A stretch of 64,000 bases of DNA from Gemmatimonadota bacterium. Lineage in GTDB: Bacteria; Gemmatimonadota; Gemmatimonadetes; Gemmatimonadales; Gemmatimonadaceae. Positions 23,209 to 33,516 of this stretch are shown piece by piece. Position numbers and translations under genes: made by a program. The stretch lies in contig VHBQ01000002.1 in assembly GCA_016871855.1 (NCBI GenBank), positions 57,836-121,835 of the forward strand, read 5' to 3'. Within the stretch, counting starts at the first letter, position 1; each line of letters opens with the position of its first letter. The notes under the pieces were generated by a model. The model was not told the origin of the DNA, ran no database searches, and saw nothing but the letters and a program-made list of their open reading frames with translations.

Positions 23209-24822
23209 TTAGTCACCAGCGACAACTTGATTCCGCCCCGCATGCTTCGCCGCGTACAACCGCTCGTCCGCGCGCTTGAACAGCGTGGCGCGTCCCGCGC
23301 TCCCCGCGTGGTACGTCGCCACGCCCATGCTCACGGTCACCTGCAGCGTGCGCCCCGCCTGCGGGACCTCCAGCGCCTGGATTCCCTGACGCAGTCGCTC
23401 CGCCAACTCCGCGGCTCCCTCGAGTGAGGTCTGCGGCAGGATGAGCGCCAGTTCTTCCCCGCCCAGCCGCGCGCAGACGTCCACCGAGCGCACTCCCTCG
23501 TGAAGCACACGGGAGACCTGCTGCAGCACGACATCCCCGGCGTCATGGCCGTGCGTATCGTTCACTCGCTTGAAGAAGTCGATGTCGCAGATCACGAGCG
23601 CGCACGAGCCGCCGAAGCGGTCCGTCTCGGCGAGCACGCGTTCGAGCTGCTCGTCGAAGTGGCGGCGGTTCCACAGTCCCGTCAACGCGTCAGTGCGCGA
23701 GCGGCGGCTGGCGTCGGCCAACTCCCACGCCGTTTCCAGCGCGTTGACGGCGAGCGCGCTAAGCACGCTCCCATTGCGGATCTCGAGCGCGCGCAACACG
23801 CCCGGGACCGACGCGCCGACGATGATCGCGCCGATCGCATCGCTCCCCCGCATCATCGGCAGAACCGCCAGCGAGCCTGCCACGACGCCGGCATCGTCGT
23901 CGCGCAGCACGCCGCCGCGGTCGGAGAGGAACCGTGCGTCTTCCCAGAACGACGCCGTCCCCTCCGAGCACGACACGCCGGCCACCGACGTCGCGGTCAC
24001 GCGCCCTTCGCGCAGGCTGTCGGGCGCCTGCTTGCTCGAGGCGGACACCAGGCCGCTCCGGGACTCCGCGTTCCACCGCAGCAGCATCGCGTACTCCGCG
24101 CCGGTGACTTCGACGGCGTAGTCGCAGAGCGCGCTTTCCAGCGCTTCGGGCTCATGCGCGCGCTGCAGGTCCCGCGCGATGCGCAGCAACGCGCGGGTGA
24201 ACTGGCTCTGCCGCGCCACCTCGTTGCGGGCCGCGAACAGGCTGGCAAGGCGTCCCACCTGCGCCGCGTGGCGCGGCATCCAGTCGCGCAGCGCGTCGCG
24301 CGCCGTGAGGAAGCGCTCGCTGGTGGCCAGCACGATGGCGCCCGCCGGCTCGCCCGACGCGAACCGCACCGGACAGATGGCGATCCGCGGCTCGCCATCC
24401 CGCCGTTCGAATCCGACCATCTGCTCGGCCGCCGACCACGTGACCAGCGCCCGCTCCGGGGCGGTGCCCCACGCCGTCGCGCGCGGCAGTTCACCCGCGG
24501 CCGAACTCGCGACGATCTCCAGCGTCTCCGTTTCGCCGCCCGCACGCCGCCACAGGGTGACCTCGCTCGCCCCGTGCTGTCGCGCGACGTCCACCAGATA
24601 AGGGCGCAACTCGTCGGCCAGTTCCTGCGCGTCGCGTTCGGCGAACATCGCGGCGTCGGCGCCGCGCAGGACCTGCAGCGCGTCAATCGGCGCCCGCGTC
24701 GGCGTGGGCGATGACTCCACGCGCTCCGCCTCCACCGCGCCGCGCCGGCGCGCACCGAGCCAGAACCCCGCCGCCACTCCCGCGGCGCTCCCGACCACGA
24801 CGAGCGCGAGCGCGCCGTCCAC
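23209..24822 (-). CDS. Diguanylate cyclase (GAF + GGDEF)
   Basis: RTDALTGLWNRRHFDEQL...DIDFFKRVNDTHGHDAGDVVLQ...ARLGGEELALILP (GGEEL active site). Confidence 0.93.
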   Translation of the reverse strand: MDGALALVVVGSAAGVAAGFWLGARRRGAVEAERVESSPTPTRAPIDALQVLRGADAAMFAERDAQELADELRPYLVDVARQHGASEVTLWRRAGGETETLEIVASSAAGELPRATAWGTAPERALVTWSAAEQMVGFERRDGEPRIAICPVRFASGEPAGAIVLATSERFLTARDALRDWMPRHAAQVGRLASLFAARNEVARQSQFTRALLRIARDLQRAHEPEALESALCDYAVEVTGAEYAMLLRWNAESRSGLVSASSKQAPDSLREGRVTATSVAGVSCSEGTASFWEDARFLSDRGGVLRDDDAGVVAGSLAVLPMMRGSDAIGAIIVGASVPGVLRALEIRNGSVLSALAVNALETAWELADASRRSRTDALTGLWNRRHFDEQLERVLAETDRFGGSCALVICDIDFFKRVNDTHGHDAGDVVLQQVSRVLHEGVRSVDVCARLGGEELALILPQTSLEGAAELAERLRQGIQALEVPQAGRTLQVTVSMGVATYHAGSAGRATLFKRADERLYAAKHAGRNQVVAGD

Positions 24823-24825
24823 GGC

Positions 24826-25581
24826 CTACACGCTCGGGGAGAGGATGCGCGCCGCGGCCACCGCGGCGCCGAAGCCGTTGTCGATGTTGCAGACGACAAC
24901 GCCGGCTGCGCACGAGTTGAGCATGGTGAGCAGCGCCGCCAATCCCTGAAAGCTCGCCCCGTAGCCGATGCTTGTTGGCACAGCGATGACCGGCACGCGC
25001 ACCATGCCACCGATCACCGACGGCAGCGCGCCGTCCATCCCAGCGACCACGACGATGACGCGCGCAGAGCGCAGGATCTCCTGTTGAGCGAGCACGCGAT
25101 GAATGCCGGCCACGCCGACGTCAGCCACGCGCCCCGCCGCGTGCCCAAAGGCCCGCAGCGTCACGAGGCACTCCTGCGCAACCGGGAGATCGCCTGTCCC
25201 CGCCGTCACGACGAGCGCGCCGGTCTCTGCCGGCGCTGCGGCCCCGTCGCGCCGCATGAGTACGGTGCACCCCAGCGCATCCACCTCCGCCGCTGGGAAC
25301 GCGACAGCCAGCGCGTCACGCATCGGCGCGTCCGCACGCGTCACCAGGAAACCGTCGCCATGCGCGGCCAGCCGCGCGCAGATCTGCAACGCCTGCTCCG
25401 GCGTCTTGCCCTCGCCGAACACCACTTCCGGGTAGCCCTGCCGCAACGCGCGGTGGTGGTCGATCTGCGCGAACTTCAGGTCCTCCACCGGCGCGGCATC
25501 GAGCTGCGCCAGCGCGTCCTCCACCGTGCGGCGCCCGGCGGCCACGTCGGCAAGCAAGGCTCGCGCGCGATCGCGAATCAT
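24826..25581 (-). CDS. larB: Nickel pincer cofactor biosynthesis protein LarB
   Basis: IDHHRALRQGYPEVVFGEGKTPEQ...TAGTGDLPVAQE...VVAGMDGALPSVIGGMVRVPVIAVPTSIGYGASFQGLAALLTMLNSCAAGVVVCNIDNGFGAA. Confidence 0.92.
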   Translation of the reverse strand: MIRDRARALLADVAAGRRTVEDALAQLDAAPVEDLKFAQIDHHRALRQGYPEVVFGEGKTPEQALQICARLAAHGDGFLVTRADAPMRDALAVAFPAAEVDALGCTVLMRRDGAAAPAETGALVVTAGTGDLPVAQECLVTLRAFGHAAGRVADVGVAGIHRVLAQQEILRSARVIVVVAGMDGALPSVIGGMVRVPVIAVPTSIGYGASFQGLAALLTMLNSCAAGVVVCNIDNGFGAAVAAARILSPSV

Positions 25582-26600
25582 GCCGCCGGCTCCACCGTCG
25601 CCGTCGCCGCGCCCTCGTGCCGCTCCCACTCATGCGCGAGGTACTCGTGGAAGATCCCCTCGACTTCGCCGAACGACGCCACGGCGTGGAGCTTCTTGCG
25701 CAGGGCCGCCGAGCCGGGGAGTCCGCGAACATACCAGCCGAGGTGTTTGCGAAACTCGATGGCCGCCCCTTCGGGGTCCCGCTCGTACTCCTGCACCATG
25801 CGCGCGTGATCGAGCGCGGCGGCGAAACGACCGTGGACGTCCGGCGCTTCGGGAACGGGCGTGCCGTCAATGAGCGCCCGCGCCTCCCGGAAGATCCACG
25901 GCTGGCCGAACGCCCCACGGCCGATCATCACCCCGGCACATCCGGTGTGCTGCCACAGGCGCAGCGCGTCGGCCGAGTGCTTGATGTCGCCGTTGCCGAT
26001 GACCGGAATGTCGAGCGCCTCCGTGACGCGCGCGATCTCATCCCAGTTGGCCGACCCGGTGTACATCTGCGTGCGCGTTCGCGCGTGAAGGGCAAGCATA
26101 CGGGCCCCGGCATCCTGGCAACGCAACGCGATGCCCACCGGATCGCGCAGCTCTTCGCTCCACCCGCTCCGAATCTTGACCGTCACCGGCAGATGTGTCG
26201 CCGCGGCTACCGCGCGGATCACGGACTGAACCAGATCAAGGTCGCGGAGACACCCCGACCCCCCGTTGCGGCGAACCACCTTCTTCACCGGACAGCCGAA
26301 ATTGATGTCGATGTAGTCGGGCTCGAACAACTCGGTCACGAGCCGCGCGGCGTCCCCCATGGCCGGGGGCTCGGCGCCGAAGATCTGCACCCCAATTGGC
26401 CGCTCGTCCGCCGAGAACTTGAGCTTGCCCAGGGTCGCCTCGTTCTCCCGGCGAATGCCCTCTGCCGAAAGGAACTCCGTCACGACCACATCCGCGCCAA
26501 AGCGGCGGCACAGGCGTCGGAATGGGGACTCCGACACCCCCGCCATCGGCGCCAGGAAGACAGGAACGTCCGAGGAAACCTGAAAGGGAAAACGGGGCAT
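25578..26600 (-). CDS. dus: tRNA-dihydrouridine synthase
   Basis: FLAPMAGVSESPFRRLCRRFGADVVVTEFLSAEG; YIDINFGCPVKKVVRRNGGSGCL; VIGNGDI. Confidence 0.95.
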   Translation of the reverse strand: MPRFPFQVSSDVPVFLAPMAGVSESPFRRLCRRFGADVVVTEFLSAEGIRRENEATLGKLKFSADERPIGVQIFGAEPPAMGDAARLVTELFEPDYIDINFGCPVKKVVRRNGGSGCLRDLDLVQSVIRAVAAATHLPVTVKIRSGWSEELRDPVGIALRCQDAGARMLALHARTRTQMYTGSANWDEIARVTEALDIPVIGNGDIKHSADALRLWQHTGCAGVMIGRGAFGQPWIFREARALIDGTPVPEAPDVHGRFAAALDHARMVQEYERDPEGAAIEFRKHLGWYVRGLPGSAALRKKLHAVASFGEVEGIFHEYLAHEWERHEGAATATVEPAA

Positions 26601-26645
26601 CCCAATCAACTTAATTGGAAGGCCAAGTCCGTGCAACAAAACGAT

Positions 26646-26674
26646 TTGACTTCATTCGCGCCGCGAGTTACCTT
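26646..26674 (+). promoter_or_regulatory. Candidate sigma-70-like promoter for ptsN
   Basis: ttgact - 17 nt - tacctt, 15 nt upstream of ATG 26690. Confidence 0.45.
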
Positions 26675-26689
26675 CGCCGTAGTAACGAC

Positions 26690-27166
26690 ATGCCTGTGCC
26701 TCCGGGGTCTCGAATGGAACTGCGCGAATTTTTTGCCGAAGATGCCGTCAAGCTCGATCTCGTCGGCACCACCAAGGACGACATCCTCAAGGAACTGATC
26801 GGCCTGCTCGGCCTCGACGACAAGAACGAGCAGATGCTGTTCAAGATGCTCAAGCGCCGCGAGAATCTCGGCTCCACGGGCATCGGCCGCGGCATCGCCA
26901 TTCCGCACTGCCGCTCGCTGGTGGTCAGCAAGCTGCGGGTGGCGTTCGGCAGGAAGCGGGACGGCATCGACTTCAAAGCGATGGACGGTCAGCCGGTCCA
27001 CTTCTTCTTCCTGATCGTCGCGCCGCCGCTCGAGGTTTCCAACCAGTATCTCCCCGTGCTCGGCAAGATCGCCCAGTTCTCGAAGGAACCCGATCTCCCC
27101 GACCGCCTCCTCAAGCTGACCCAGCCCGCGGAGTTCATGAAGCTCCTCGAGGAGAAGGGGATCTAG
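26690..27166 (+). CDS. ptsN: PTS IIA-like nitrogen regulatory protein (start 26690 or 26714)
   Basis: MELREFFAEDAVKLDLVGTTKDDILKELIGLL...GRGIAIPHCRS (active-site His). Confidence 0.88.
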   Translation: MPVPPGSRMELREFFAEDAVKLDLVGTTKDDILKELIGLLGLDDKNEQMLFKMLKRRENLGSTGIGRGIAIPHCRSLVVSKLRVAFGRKRDGIDFKAMDGQPVHFFFLIVAPPLEVSNQYLPVLGKIAQFSKEPDLPDRLLKLTQPAEFMKLLEEKGI

Positions 27167-27213
27167 CGGACACCGTCGCCGCGGTGCGCGCGGCGTTCGA
27201 TCGAGACGAGCTT

Positions 27214-27247
27214 CGGGCGGCGCGCGTCGGCGCGCCGCCCGTCTTTT
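27214..27247 (+). terminator. ptsN terminator
   Basis: cgggcggcgcg cgtcgg cgcgccgcccg tctttt. Confidence 0.75.
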
Positions 27248-27249
27248 CG

Positions 27250-28638
27250 CTAATGCCCCGCCCCGCCGTCTTCGACGCGAACGCGGGAGATGTCGCCGCG
27301 TAGCCGCCGCTGCACACGCCACGCCTGCAAGAGCGCCGCGACGATCAGCCCCGAGGTCAGCCCCCACCAGATCCCGGCCCCTCCCAAGCTCGTGCGGAAA
27401 CCGAGCCAGCCGGAGAGCGGCACGCCAATCCCCCAAAAACCCAGGAGATGGAGGAGCATCGGCACTTTCGTGTCGCCCGTGCCGCGGGCGAGCCCACTCG
27501 CGACCGCCTGCGTGCCGTCGAAGACCTGAAAGACGCCGGCGATCACGATCAGGCTGGTCGCCATCTGGCTCACCGCTGCGTCTGCCGTGAACCACCCAGC
27601 GATCGCGCCGGGGAACGAGAGCATGAGCAGGCCGCTGGTTGCCATGAAGCCCACGCCCAGCACCCACGCACCCGCCGCATGCCGCCGTGCCGAGGGCAGG
27701 TCGGCTCGGCCGACCGCCTGCCCAACCAGCGCCGCCGCCGCCACCGAGAAGCCCACCGGCACCATGAACGTGAGGGACGCAAGACTGAGCGCCACCTCGT
27801 GGGCGGCGAGTGGCACCGTCCCCAGCCAGCCGAACATCAACGTGGCGACGGCGAATGCGCCGGCTTCAAAGAACCACTGGAATCCGATGGGAGCGCCGAG
27901 TTGAACCGTGCGCCACAGCGGCCCCCACTCGAACGCCATGCGCCAAGATCCGGTCAGGTGCGGGCGCAGCGGCCCCCACCCGACGCCCAGCAGCGTGACG
28001 AGCATCACCCAGCGCGCGAGCACCGTGGACCACGCCGATCCGGCCACGCCCAGGGCGGGCGCGCCGAGGTTGCCGAAGATCAGCACCCAGTTGGCGGCCA
28101 CATTCACGACGTTCGCGACCACCACCGCCACGAGGACCGGCCGGACGCTGAGCATCGCCTGCATCGATTGCCGCAGCACAACGAAGACGAAGAACGGCAG
28201 CAAGCCCGCGGCGCTGATCTCCACGTACTGTCGGGCAAGCGGCACGACCTCACTGGGCTGTCGGAGCAGCAGGAGGGCCGGTCCGCTCGCGGTGAACGCC
28301 AGCGCCACCAGCACGCTGATCACGACAGCGAGCAGCACGCCACGCTGGATACCGCGCCGCGCCGCCGGCTGGTCGCCGGCGCCGATGGCCTGGGAGACCA
28401 CCGGGTCGAGCGCCATCAACGTCCCCATGCCGAGGATCGCGATGTTGTAGAAGTAGAAGTTGCCCAGCGCAACGCCGCCCAGCGCGTCGGCGGACAAGCG
28501 CCCGACCATCAGCGTATCCACGAACCCCATCGCCTGCAGCCCGACCTGCACCACCACCACCGGGGCGGCGATGCCGAGCATCTCGCGCAGTTCGGCGCGC
28601 GTGGGCCAGGAAAAGGAGCGCCGGTGCGCTACTCCCAC
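27250..28638 (-). CDS. MATE family efflux transporter
   Basis: Polytopic; [26 protein letters not shown]; repeated MATE halves. Confidence 0.92.
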   Translation of the reverse strand: MGVAHRRSFSWPTRAELREMLGIAAPVVVVQVGLQAMGFVDTLMVGRLSADALGGVALGNFYFYNIAILGMGTLMALDPVVSQAIGAGDQPAARRGIQRGVLLAVVISVLVALAFTASGPALLLLRQPSEVVPLARQYVEISAAGLLPFFVFVVLRQSMQAMLSVRPVLVAVVVANVVNVAANWVLIFGNLGAPALGVAGSAWSTVLARWVMLVTLLGVGWGPLRPHLTGSWRMAFEWGPLWRTVQLGAPIGFQWFFEAGAFAVATLMFGWLGTVPLAAHEVALSLASLTFMVPVGFSVAAAALVGQAVGRADLPSARRHAAGAWVLGVGFMATSGLLMLSFPGAIAGWFTADAAVSQMATSLIVIAGVFQVFDGTQAVASGLARGTGDTKVPMLLHLLGFWGIGVPLSGWLGFRTSLGGAGIWWGLTSGLIVAALLQAWRVQRRLRGDISRVRVEDGGAGH

Positions 28639-30191
28639 TCGATCGTCGCCGGCGGCTTGGAGCTGATGTCGTACACCACCCGGTTGACGCCGCGCACCTC
28701 GTTGATGATGCGGTTCGAGATGCGGCCGAGCACATCCTGCGGAAACGCGAACCAGTCGGCGGTCATGCCGTCCGTGCTCGTCACCGCGCGCAGCGCGACG
28801 ACATTCTCGTAGGTCCGGCCGTCGCCCATCACGCCCACCGAGCGCACGGGGAGAAAGACCGCGAATGCCTGCCAGATGGCGTCGTACAATCCGGCCGCGC
28901 GAATCTCCTCGAGGTAGATGGCGTCCGCCTGCCGCAGCGTCTCCACGCTCTCGTAGTCCACCTCGCCCAGCACGCGGATCGCGAGCCCGGGTCCCGGGAA
29001 CGGATGCCGGCCGACCATCTCCTCGGGCAAGCCGAGTTCGCGTCCGACGTTGCGCACCTCATCCTTGAACAACTCGCGCAGCGGTTCGATGAGCGTGAAG
29101 GCCATGTCCGGCTTCAGCCCGCCTACGTTGTGGTGCGTCTTGATGGTCGCGCTTGGGCCGCCCTTCGCGCTCACCGACTCGATCACGTCGGGATACAACG
29201 TCCCCTGCACGAGGAACTCCGCCCCTTGGCCTTCGCGGGCGGCCGCTTCCTCGAACACGTCGATGAACGTATGGCCGATGATCTTGCGCTTCGTTTCAGG
29301 ATCTCGCACGCCAGCGAGCGCCCCAAGGAAACGGTCCTCGGCGCGCACGGTCACGAGCTTGATCCCCAGATGCCGCCCCATCGTGCGCTCCACCTGCTCA
29401 CGTTCGTGGAGACGCAGGAGCCCCGTGTCCACGAAGATGCACGTCAGTTGATCGCCGATCGCCTTGTGCACCAGCGCCGCCGCCACTGACGAGTCCACGC
29501 CGCCCGACAGCCCGCAGATCACATGGCGGTCGCCAACGAGCGCTCGGATCTTCGCCACCTCGATGTCGATGAAGTGACCCGGCGTCCAGTCTGGCGCGCA
29601 GCCGCAGACGCCGAACAGGAAGTTCTGGATGATCTCCGGGCCGCGCACCGTGTGCGCGACCTCGGAATGGAACTGGATAGCGTGAATCGGCTTCGACTGG
29701 TGCCGGAAGCCAGCGATCACCCGGTCCGAGCGTGCCGTGACGATGTACCCTGGCGGCGGCGCCTCCACGTGGTCGCCGTGACTCATCCACACGATGGTCT
29801 TCTCGCCCGCGTCGAACCCCGCGAACAGCCCAGCGGGCTCAACCACCTGCACGTCGGCGCGTCCGTACTCGCGCCCGCCGCCCGCCACCACCGCCCCACC
29901 CTCGGCGTGCGCGATCCACTGCATGCCGTAGCAGACGCCGAGAATCGGCGCCAACTCGAGGATGCCCTTCTCGAAGGCGGGCGCCCCATCGTCCGTGACT
30001 GAACTCGGCCCGCCAGACAGGATGATGCCCGAGGGATTCCACGCGCGAATCCACTCCAGTGAGCGCGTGGGCGGATGGATCTCGCAGTACACGTGCGCCT
30101 CGCGCACGCGCCGCGCGATCAACTGTGTGAACTGCGACCCGCAATCAAGAATCAGTATGCGCGACACGAAAGGCCCGTTGAGATCCGCCAT
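28629..30191 (-). CDS. guaA: GMP synthase (glutamine-hydrolysing)
   Basis: [61 protein letters not shown]. Confidence 0.97.
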   Translation of the reverse strand: MADLNGPFVSRILILDCGSQFTQLIARRVREAHVYCEIHPPTRSLEWIRAWNPSGIILSGGPSSVTDDGAPAFEKGILELAPILGVCYGMQWIAHAEGGAVVAGGGREYGRADVQVVEPAGLFAGFDAGEKTIVWMSHGDHVEAPPPGYIVTARSDRVIAGFRHQSKPIHAIQFHSEVAHTVRGPEIIQNFLFGVCGCAPDWTPGHFIDIEVAKIRALVGDRHVICGLSGGVDSSVAAALVHKAIGDQLTCIFVDTGLLRLHEREQVERTMGRHLGIKLVTVRAEDRFLGALAGVRDPETKRKIIGHTFIDVFEEAAAREGQGAEFLVQGTLYPDVIESVSAKGGPSATIKTHHNVGGLKPDMAFTLIEPLRELFKDEVRNVGRELGLPEEMVGRHPFPGPGLAIRVLGEVDYESVETLRQADAIYLEEIRAAGLYDAIWQAFAVFLPVRSVGVMGDGRTYENVVALRAVTSTDGMTADWFAFPQDVLGRISNRIINEVRGVNRVVYDISSKPPATIEWE

Positions 30192-30264
30192 CTGCCATCA
30201 GCCATCTGCCATCTGCCATCCGTCGTCTACCGTCCACCGTCCACCGTCTACCGTCCACCCTCTA
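30189..30264. repeat. Heptamer array filling the intergenic gap: CATCTGC units followed by CCGTCYA units
   Basis: ccatctgccatcagccatctgccatctgccatccgtcgtctaccgtccaccgtccaccgtctaccgtccaccctcta; runs from the guaA start codon to the stop codon of the upstream gene. Confidence 0.88.
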
Positions 30265-30771
30265 ACGCTTCCACTCCGCCCCATCAAGCTTGACAAACTC
30301 CACGTGTTTGGAGTCGAGATCGAGGATCGCCGCGCACGGCGCCCCATAGACCCACCCGCACGCCTCGCCGGGGCTCACGATCAGGGTCTCCCCCCGCATC
30401 TTCATCTCCTGGCGATGCGCATTGCTGTGCACGACCAGGGTATGCGCGAGCATGGACCGCTCCGTCACGTCGGCGAGGTCGTGCGTGAGCAGGATCTTGT
30501 GTTCGCCGATCTGGGTCGAGTGGGGTGCTTCGAACAGCTCGCACGCGAGGCACTGAGCGGCGTTCTGGCGGAGCCCCTCGCGATCCCCGTCGTTGCGGCC
30601 GAAGACGCCCACCATCGGTGCCGCGTCCTGCTGGAACGGCAGTAGCGAGAAGGGCGAGCAGAAATCCCCAGCGTGCAGGATCATCTCGACGCCGCGCACC
30701 TGGAACTCCCTCAGGAGCGCAGCCACCGCCGGCACGCGATCGTGGGTGTCGCTGATCAGTCCGATGCGCAT
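30262..30771 (-). CDS. YfcE/MJ0936-type metallophosphoesterase
   Basis: MRIGLISDTHDRVPAV...ILHAGDFCS...VFGRNDGDREGL...LLTHDL...VHSNAHR. Confidence 0.88.
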   Translation of the reverse strand: MRIGLISDTHDRVPAVAALLREFQVRGVEMILHAGDFCSPFSLLPFQQDAAPMVGVFGRNDGDREGLRQNAAQCLACELFEAPHSTQIGEHKILLTHDLADVTERSMLAHTLVVHSNAHRQEMKMRGETLIVSPGEACGWVYGAPCAAILDLDSKHVEFVKLDGAEWKR

Positions 30772-31988
30772 CACCCCTCCCTCCATTCCACGGTCTCGGC
30801 CTCGAGCCGGACCAGGTCATCCAGCGATTCACGGCGGGTGATCACGCCCCACCGCGTTCCGTCCACCAGCACCTCCGGAGCCCGCGGGCGCGTGTTGTAG
30901 GTCAGCGCCATCACGTAACCGTACGCCCCGGTCGTGTGTACCGCCAGCAGGTCACCAGGCCGGGCGTCGTCCATCTCCCGATCGCGCGCGAGGAAGTCTC
31001 CTGTCTCGCAGATCGGTCCGACCACATCCACCGTGGCCCTCGCCCCGCGCGGCCGCACCGCGTCGATGGCGTGGTACGCGTCGTAGTGCGACGGCCGCAG
31101 CAGGTCCGACATCCCGGCATCACAGATGACGAAATCGGTCCCGCCGCTCGGCTTCCGATACAGAACGCGCGTCAGCAGGATGCCGGACTCCGCCACCACG
31201 AAGCGCCCGGGCTCGACGATGAGCTCGAGCCCGAGCGAGCGCACGGCGGGGACGATCGTCTCGGCGAAGAGGGTCAAGTCGGGCGCCGCCTCGTCGTCGT
31301 AACGCGCGGGGAGCCCCCCGCCCGCGTCGAAGAAACGCAGCGGCGCGCCGCGCCCCTGCAACGCCCGCGCGAGGTCGCTCAGCCGCCGCACGCCGTCGGT
31401 GTACGGCGCCAGGGACAGCAGCTGCGAGCCCACGTGCATGTCGAGCCCCACGAGCTCGAGATGGGGCGACGCGAGCACCCGATCCGCCACACCGGGCACA
31501 TCCCCCCACGGAATGCCGAACTTGTGTCCGCGCGATCCCGTGGCGATGAACTCGTGGGCGTTGGCGACATGCACCTCGGGATTCACGCGAATCCCGACGC
31601 GCGCCCGCCTGCCCAGGGCTCGCGCCTCGCTCTCAATGACGTCCAGTTCCGCCGCCGACTCCACGTTGAGCAGAAGGATGTCGGCCTCGAGCGCAGCGCG
31701 AATCTCGTCAGCTCGCTTCCCGACCCCGCCGAAGATGATGTGCTCCGACGGAAAGCCGGCCCGCAGGGCGCGCATCAGCTCGCCACCCGACACGACGTCG
31801 GCGCGGCACCCTTCGGCGCGCAGCACCTGCAGCAGGCCGCGGCTGCTGTTGGCCTTCAGCGAGTAATGGATCCGATGCGGGATGCCGGCGAGCGCGCCGT
31901 CGAGCGCGCGGAAGCGCTCACGCAGGGCGTTCGCGCTGTAGACGTAGGCCGGCGTGCCCACCGCGGTCGCGATCGCCTCGAGCGGCAC
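30771..31988 (-). CDS. lysA: Diaminopimelate decarboxylase (start approximate, GTG 31988 suggested)
   Basis: HYSLKANSSRGLLQVLRAEGCRADVVSGGEL; DMHVGSQL; FDAGGGLPARY; CETGDFLARDREM. The longer ORF to 32552 overlaps proS antisense. Confidence 0.92.
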   Translation of the reverse strand: MPLEAIATAVGTPAYVYSANALRERFRALDGALAGIPHRIHYSLKANSSRGLLQVLRAEGCRADVVSGGELMRALRAGFPSEHIIFGGVGKRADEIRAALEADILLLNVESAAELDVIESEARALGRRARVGIRVNPEVHVANAHEFIATGSRGHKFGIPWGDVPGVADRVLASPHLELVGLDMHVGSQLLSLAPYTDGVRRLSDLARALQGRGAPLRFFDAGGGLPARYDDEAAPDLTLFAETIVPAVRSLGLELIVEPGRFVVAESGILLTRVLYRKPSGGTDFVICDAGMSDLLRPSHYDAYHAIDAVRPRGARATVDVVGPICETGDFLARDREMDDARPGDLLAVHTTGAYGYVMALTYNTRPRAPEVLVDGTRWGVITRRESLDDLVRLEAETVEWREG

Positions 31989-32032
31989 CCCGTCGCACCA
32001 CAGGGCGCCGTCCCGATGCTGGTACGGTCGCC

Positions 32033-33505
32033 CTAGTACGCTTTCGCCCACACGGCCTCGGCCTGCGACGGCGCGCCGCAACGAAGGCACGTGGCCGGCG
32101 CCTCCGCGCTGCGGAACTCCGCGTCCGGAATGCACCGGATGGTGGCCTTCGTCTCCTCCTTCACCTTCGCTTCGCACGCGTCGCTCCCGCACCAGCCGGC
32201 GTATACGAACCCGCCCGCGCCATCCATCAAGGCCTTGAACGCGTCGTAGGAAGGGATGCCGCGCACGCTGTTCGCCTCGCGGCGCTCCACCGCCGCGCGG
32301 AACATGTCCTGCTGGATCGTCTCGAGCAGCGCGGCGGCGGCCGCAGGCAGGCCGTCCATCGGGAGGCTCTGCTTGGCCCGCGTGTCGCGTCGCGCCGCGA
32401 AGACCGCCTGCTTCTCCAGGTCCTTGGGGCCCAGTTCGAAGCGCAGCGGGACGCCGCGCAGCTCCCACTCGTAGTACTTGGCGCCCGAGCGCATGCCATC
32501 GCGCAGGTCCACGTGCACGCGCAGGCGATCCGTCGCCCCGCGCCCGGTCCACTCCACCAGTTCCGCTTTCACCCGCAGCGCCGCCTCGGTGAGCCGCGCC
32601 TTCTCGTCGTCGTTCTTCCAGATCGGCACGATCACGATCTCGATCGGCGCCAGCCGTGGCGGCACCCGCAGGCCGATGTCATCACCGTGCGTCATCACCA
32701 GGCCGCCGATCAGGCGCGTGCTCACCCCCCACGAGGTGTTCCACGCGTGCGCCATCTGCCCGTTCTCGTCCTGGAACTGCAGCTCAAACGCCTTGGCGAA
32801 GTTCTGCCCCAGGTTGTGCGACGTCCCCGCCTGCAGCGCCTTGTTGTCCTGCATCATGGCCTCGATGCAGTACGTGCGCAGGGCGCCCGCGAACTTCTCG
32901 CTGTTCGTCTTCAGCCCGGTGATCACCGGCATGGCCATCCACTGCTCGGCGAAGGTGCGGTACACGCCCAGGATCTTGAGCGTCTCCTCTTCGGCCTCGT
33001 CGTGCGTCGCGTGCGCCGTGTGCCCTTCCTGCCAGAGAAACTCGAGCGTGCGCAGGAAGAGACGCGTGCGCATCTCCCAGCGCACCACGTTGGCCCACTG
33101 ATTGATGAGGATGGGCAGATCGCGATAGCTCTGCACCCACTTCGCGTACATGTGGTAGATGATCGTCTCAGAGGTCGGCCGCACCACCAGCGGCTCCTCG
33201 AGCTTCTTGCCCCCGCCGTGGGTCACCACGGCGCACTCGGGCGCGAATCCCTCCACGTGCTCCGCTTCCTTGTGCAGGAAGCTCTCCGGGATGAAGAGCG
33301 GGAAGTAGGCGTTCTGGTGTCCCGTCGCCTTGAACATGTCGTCCAGGGCGCGCTGCATGCGCTCCCAGATGCCATAGCCGTTGGGGCGAATGACCATCGA
33401 GCCCTTCACCGGCGAGTAGTCGGCCAGTTCCGAGCGCAGCACCAGTTCGTTGTACCACGCGCTGAAGTCCTCGGCGCGGGTCGTCAGCTTCTTGTCGTCA
33501 GCCAT
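32033..33505 (-). CDS. proS: Prolyl-tRNA synthetase, archaeal/eukaryotic-like (type 3) form
   Basis: [74 protein letters not shown]. Confidence 0.95.
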   Translation of the reverse strand: MADDKKLTTRAEDFSAWYNELVLRSELADYSPVKGSMVIRPNGYGIWERMQRALDDMFKATGHQNAYFPLFIPESFLHKEAEHVEGFAPECAVVTHGGGKKLEEPLVVRPTSETIIYHMYAKWVQSYRDLPILINQWANVVRWEMRTRLFLRTLEFLWQEGHTAHATHDEAEEETLKILGVYRTFAEQWMAMPVITGLKTNSEKFAGALRTYCIEAMMQDNKALQAGTSHNLGQNFAKAFELQFQDENGQMAHAWNTSWGVSTRLIGGLVMTHGDDIGLRVPPRLAPIEIVIVPIWKNDDEKARLTEAALRVKAELVEWTGRGATDRLRVHVDLRDGMRSGAKYYEWELRGVPLRFELGPKDLEKQAVFAARRDTRAKQSLPMDGLPAAAAALLETIQQDMFRAAVERREANSVRGIPSYDAFKALMDGAGGFVYAGWCGSDACEAKVKEETKATIRCIPDAEFRSAEAPATCLRCGAPSQAEAVWAKAY

Positions 33506-33516
33506 CGGTCGTGGAG

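Noticed and set aside
30771-32552. 593-aa lysA ORF
   Set aside because: N-terminal 190 residues are antisense to proS with low-complexity composition; LysA homology begins near 31988.
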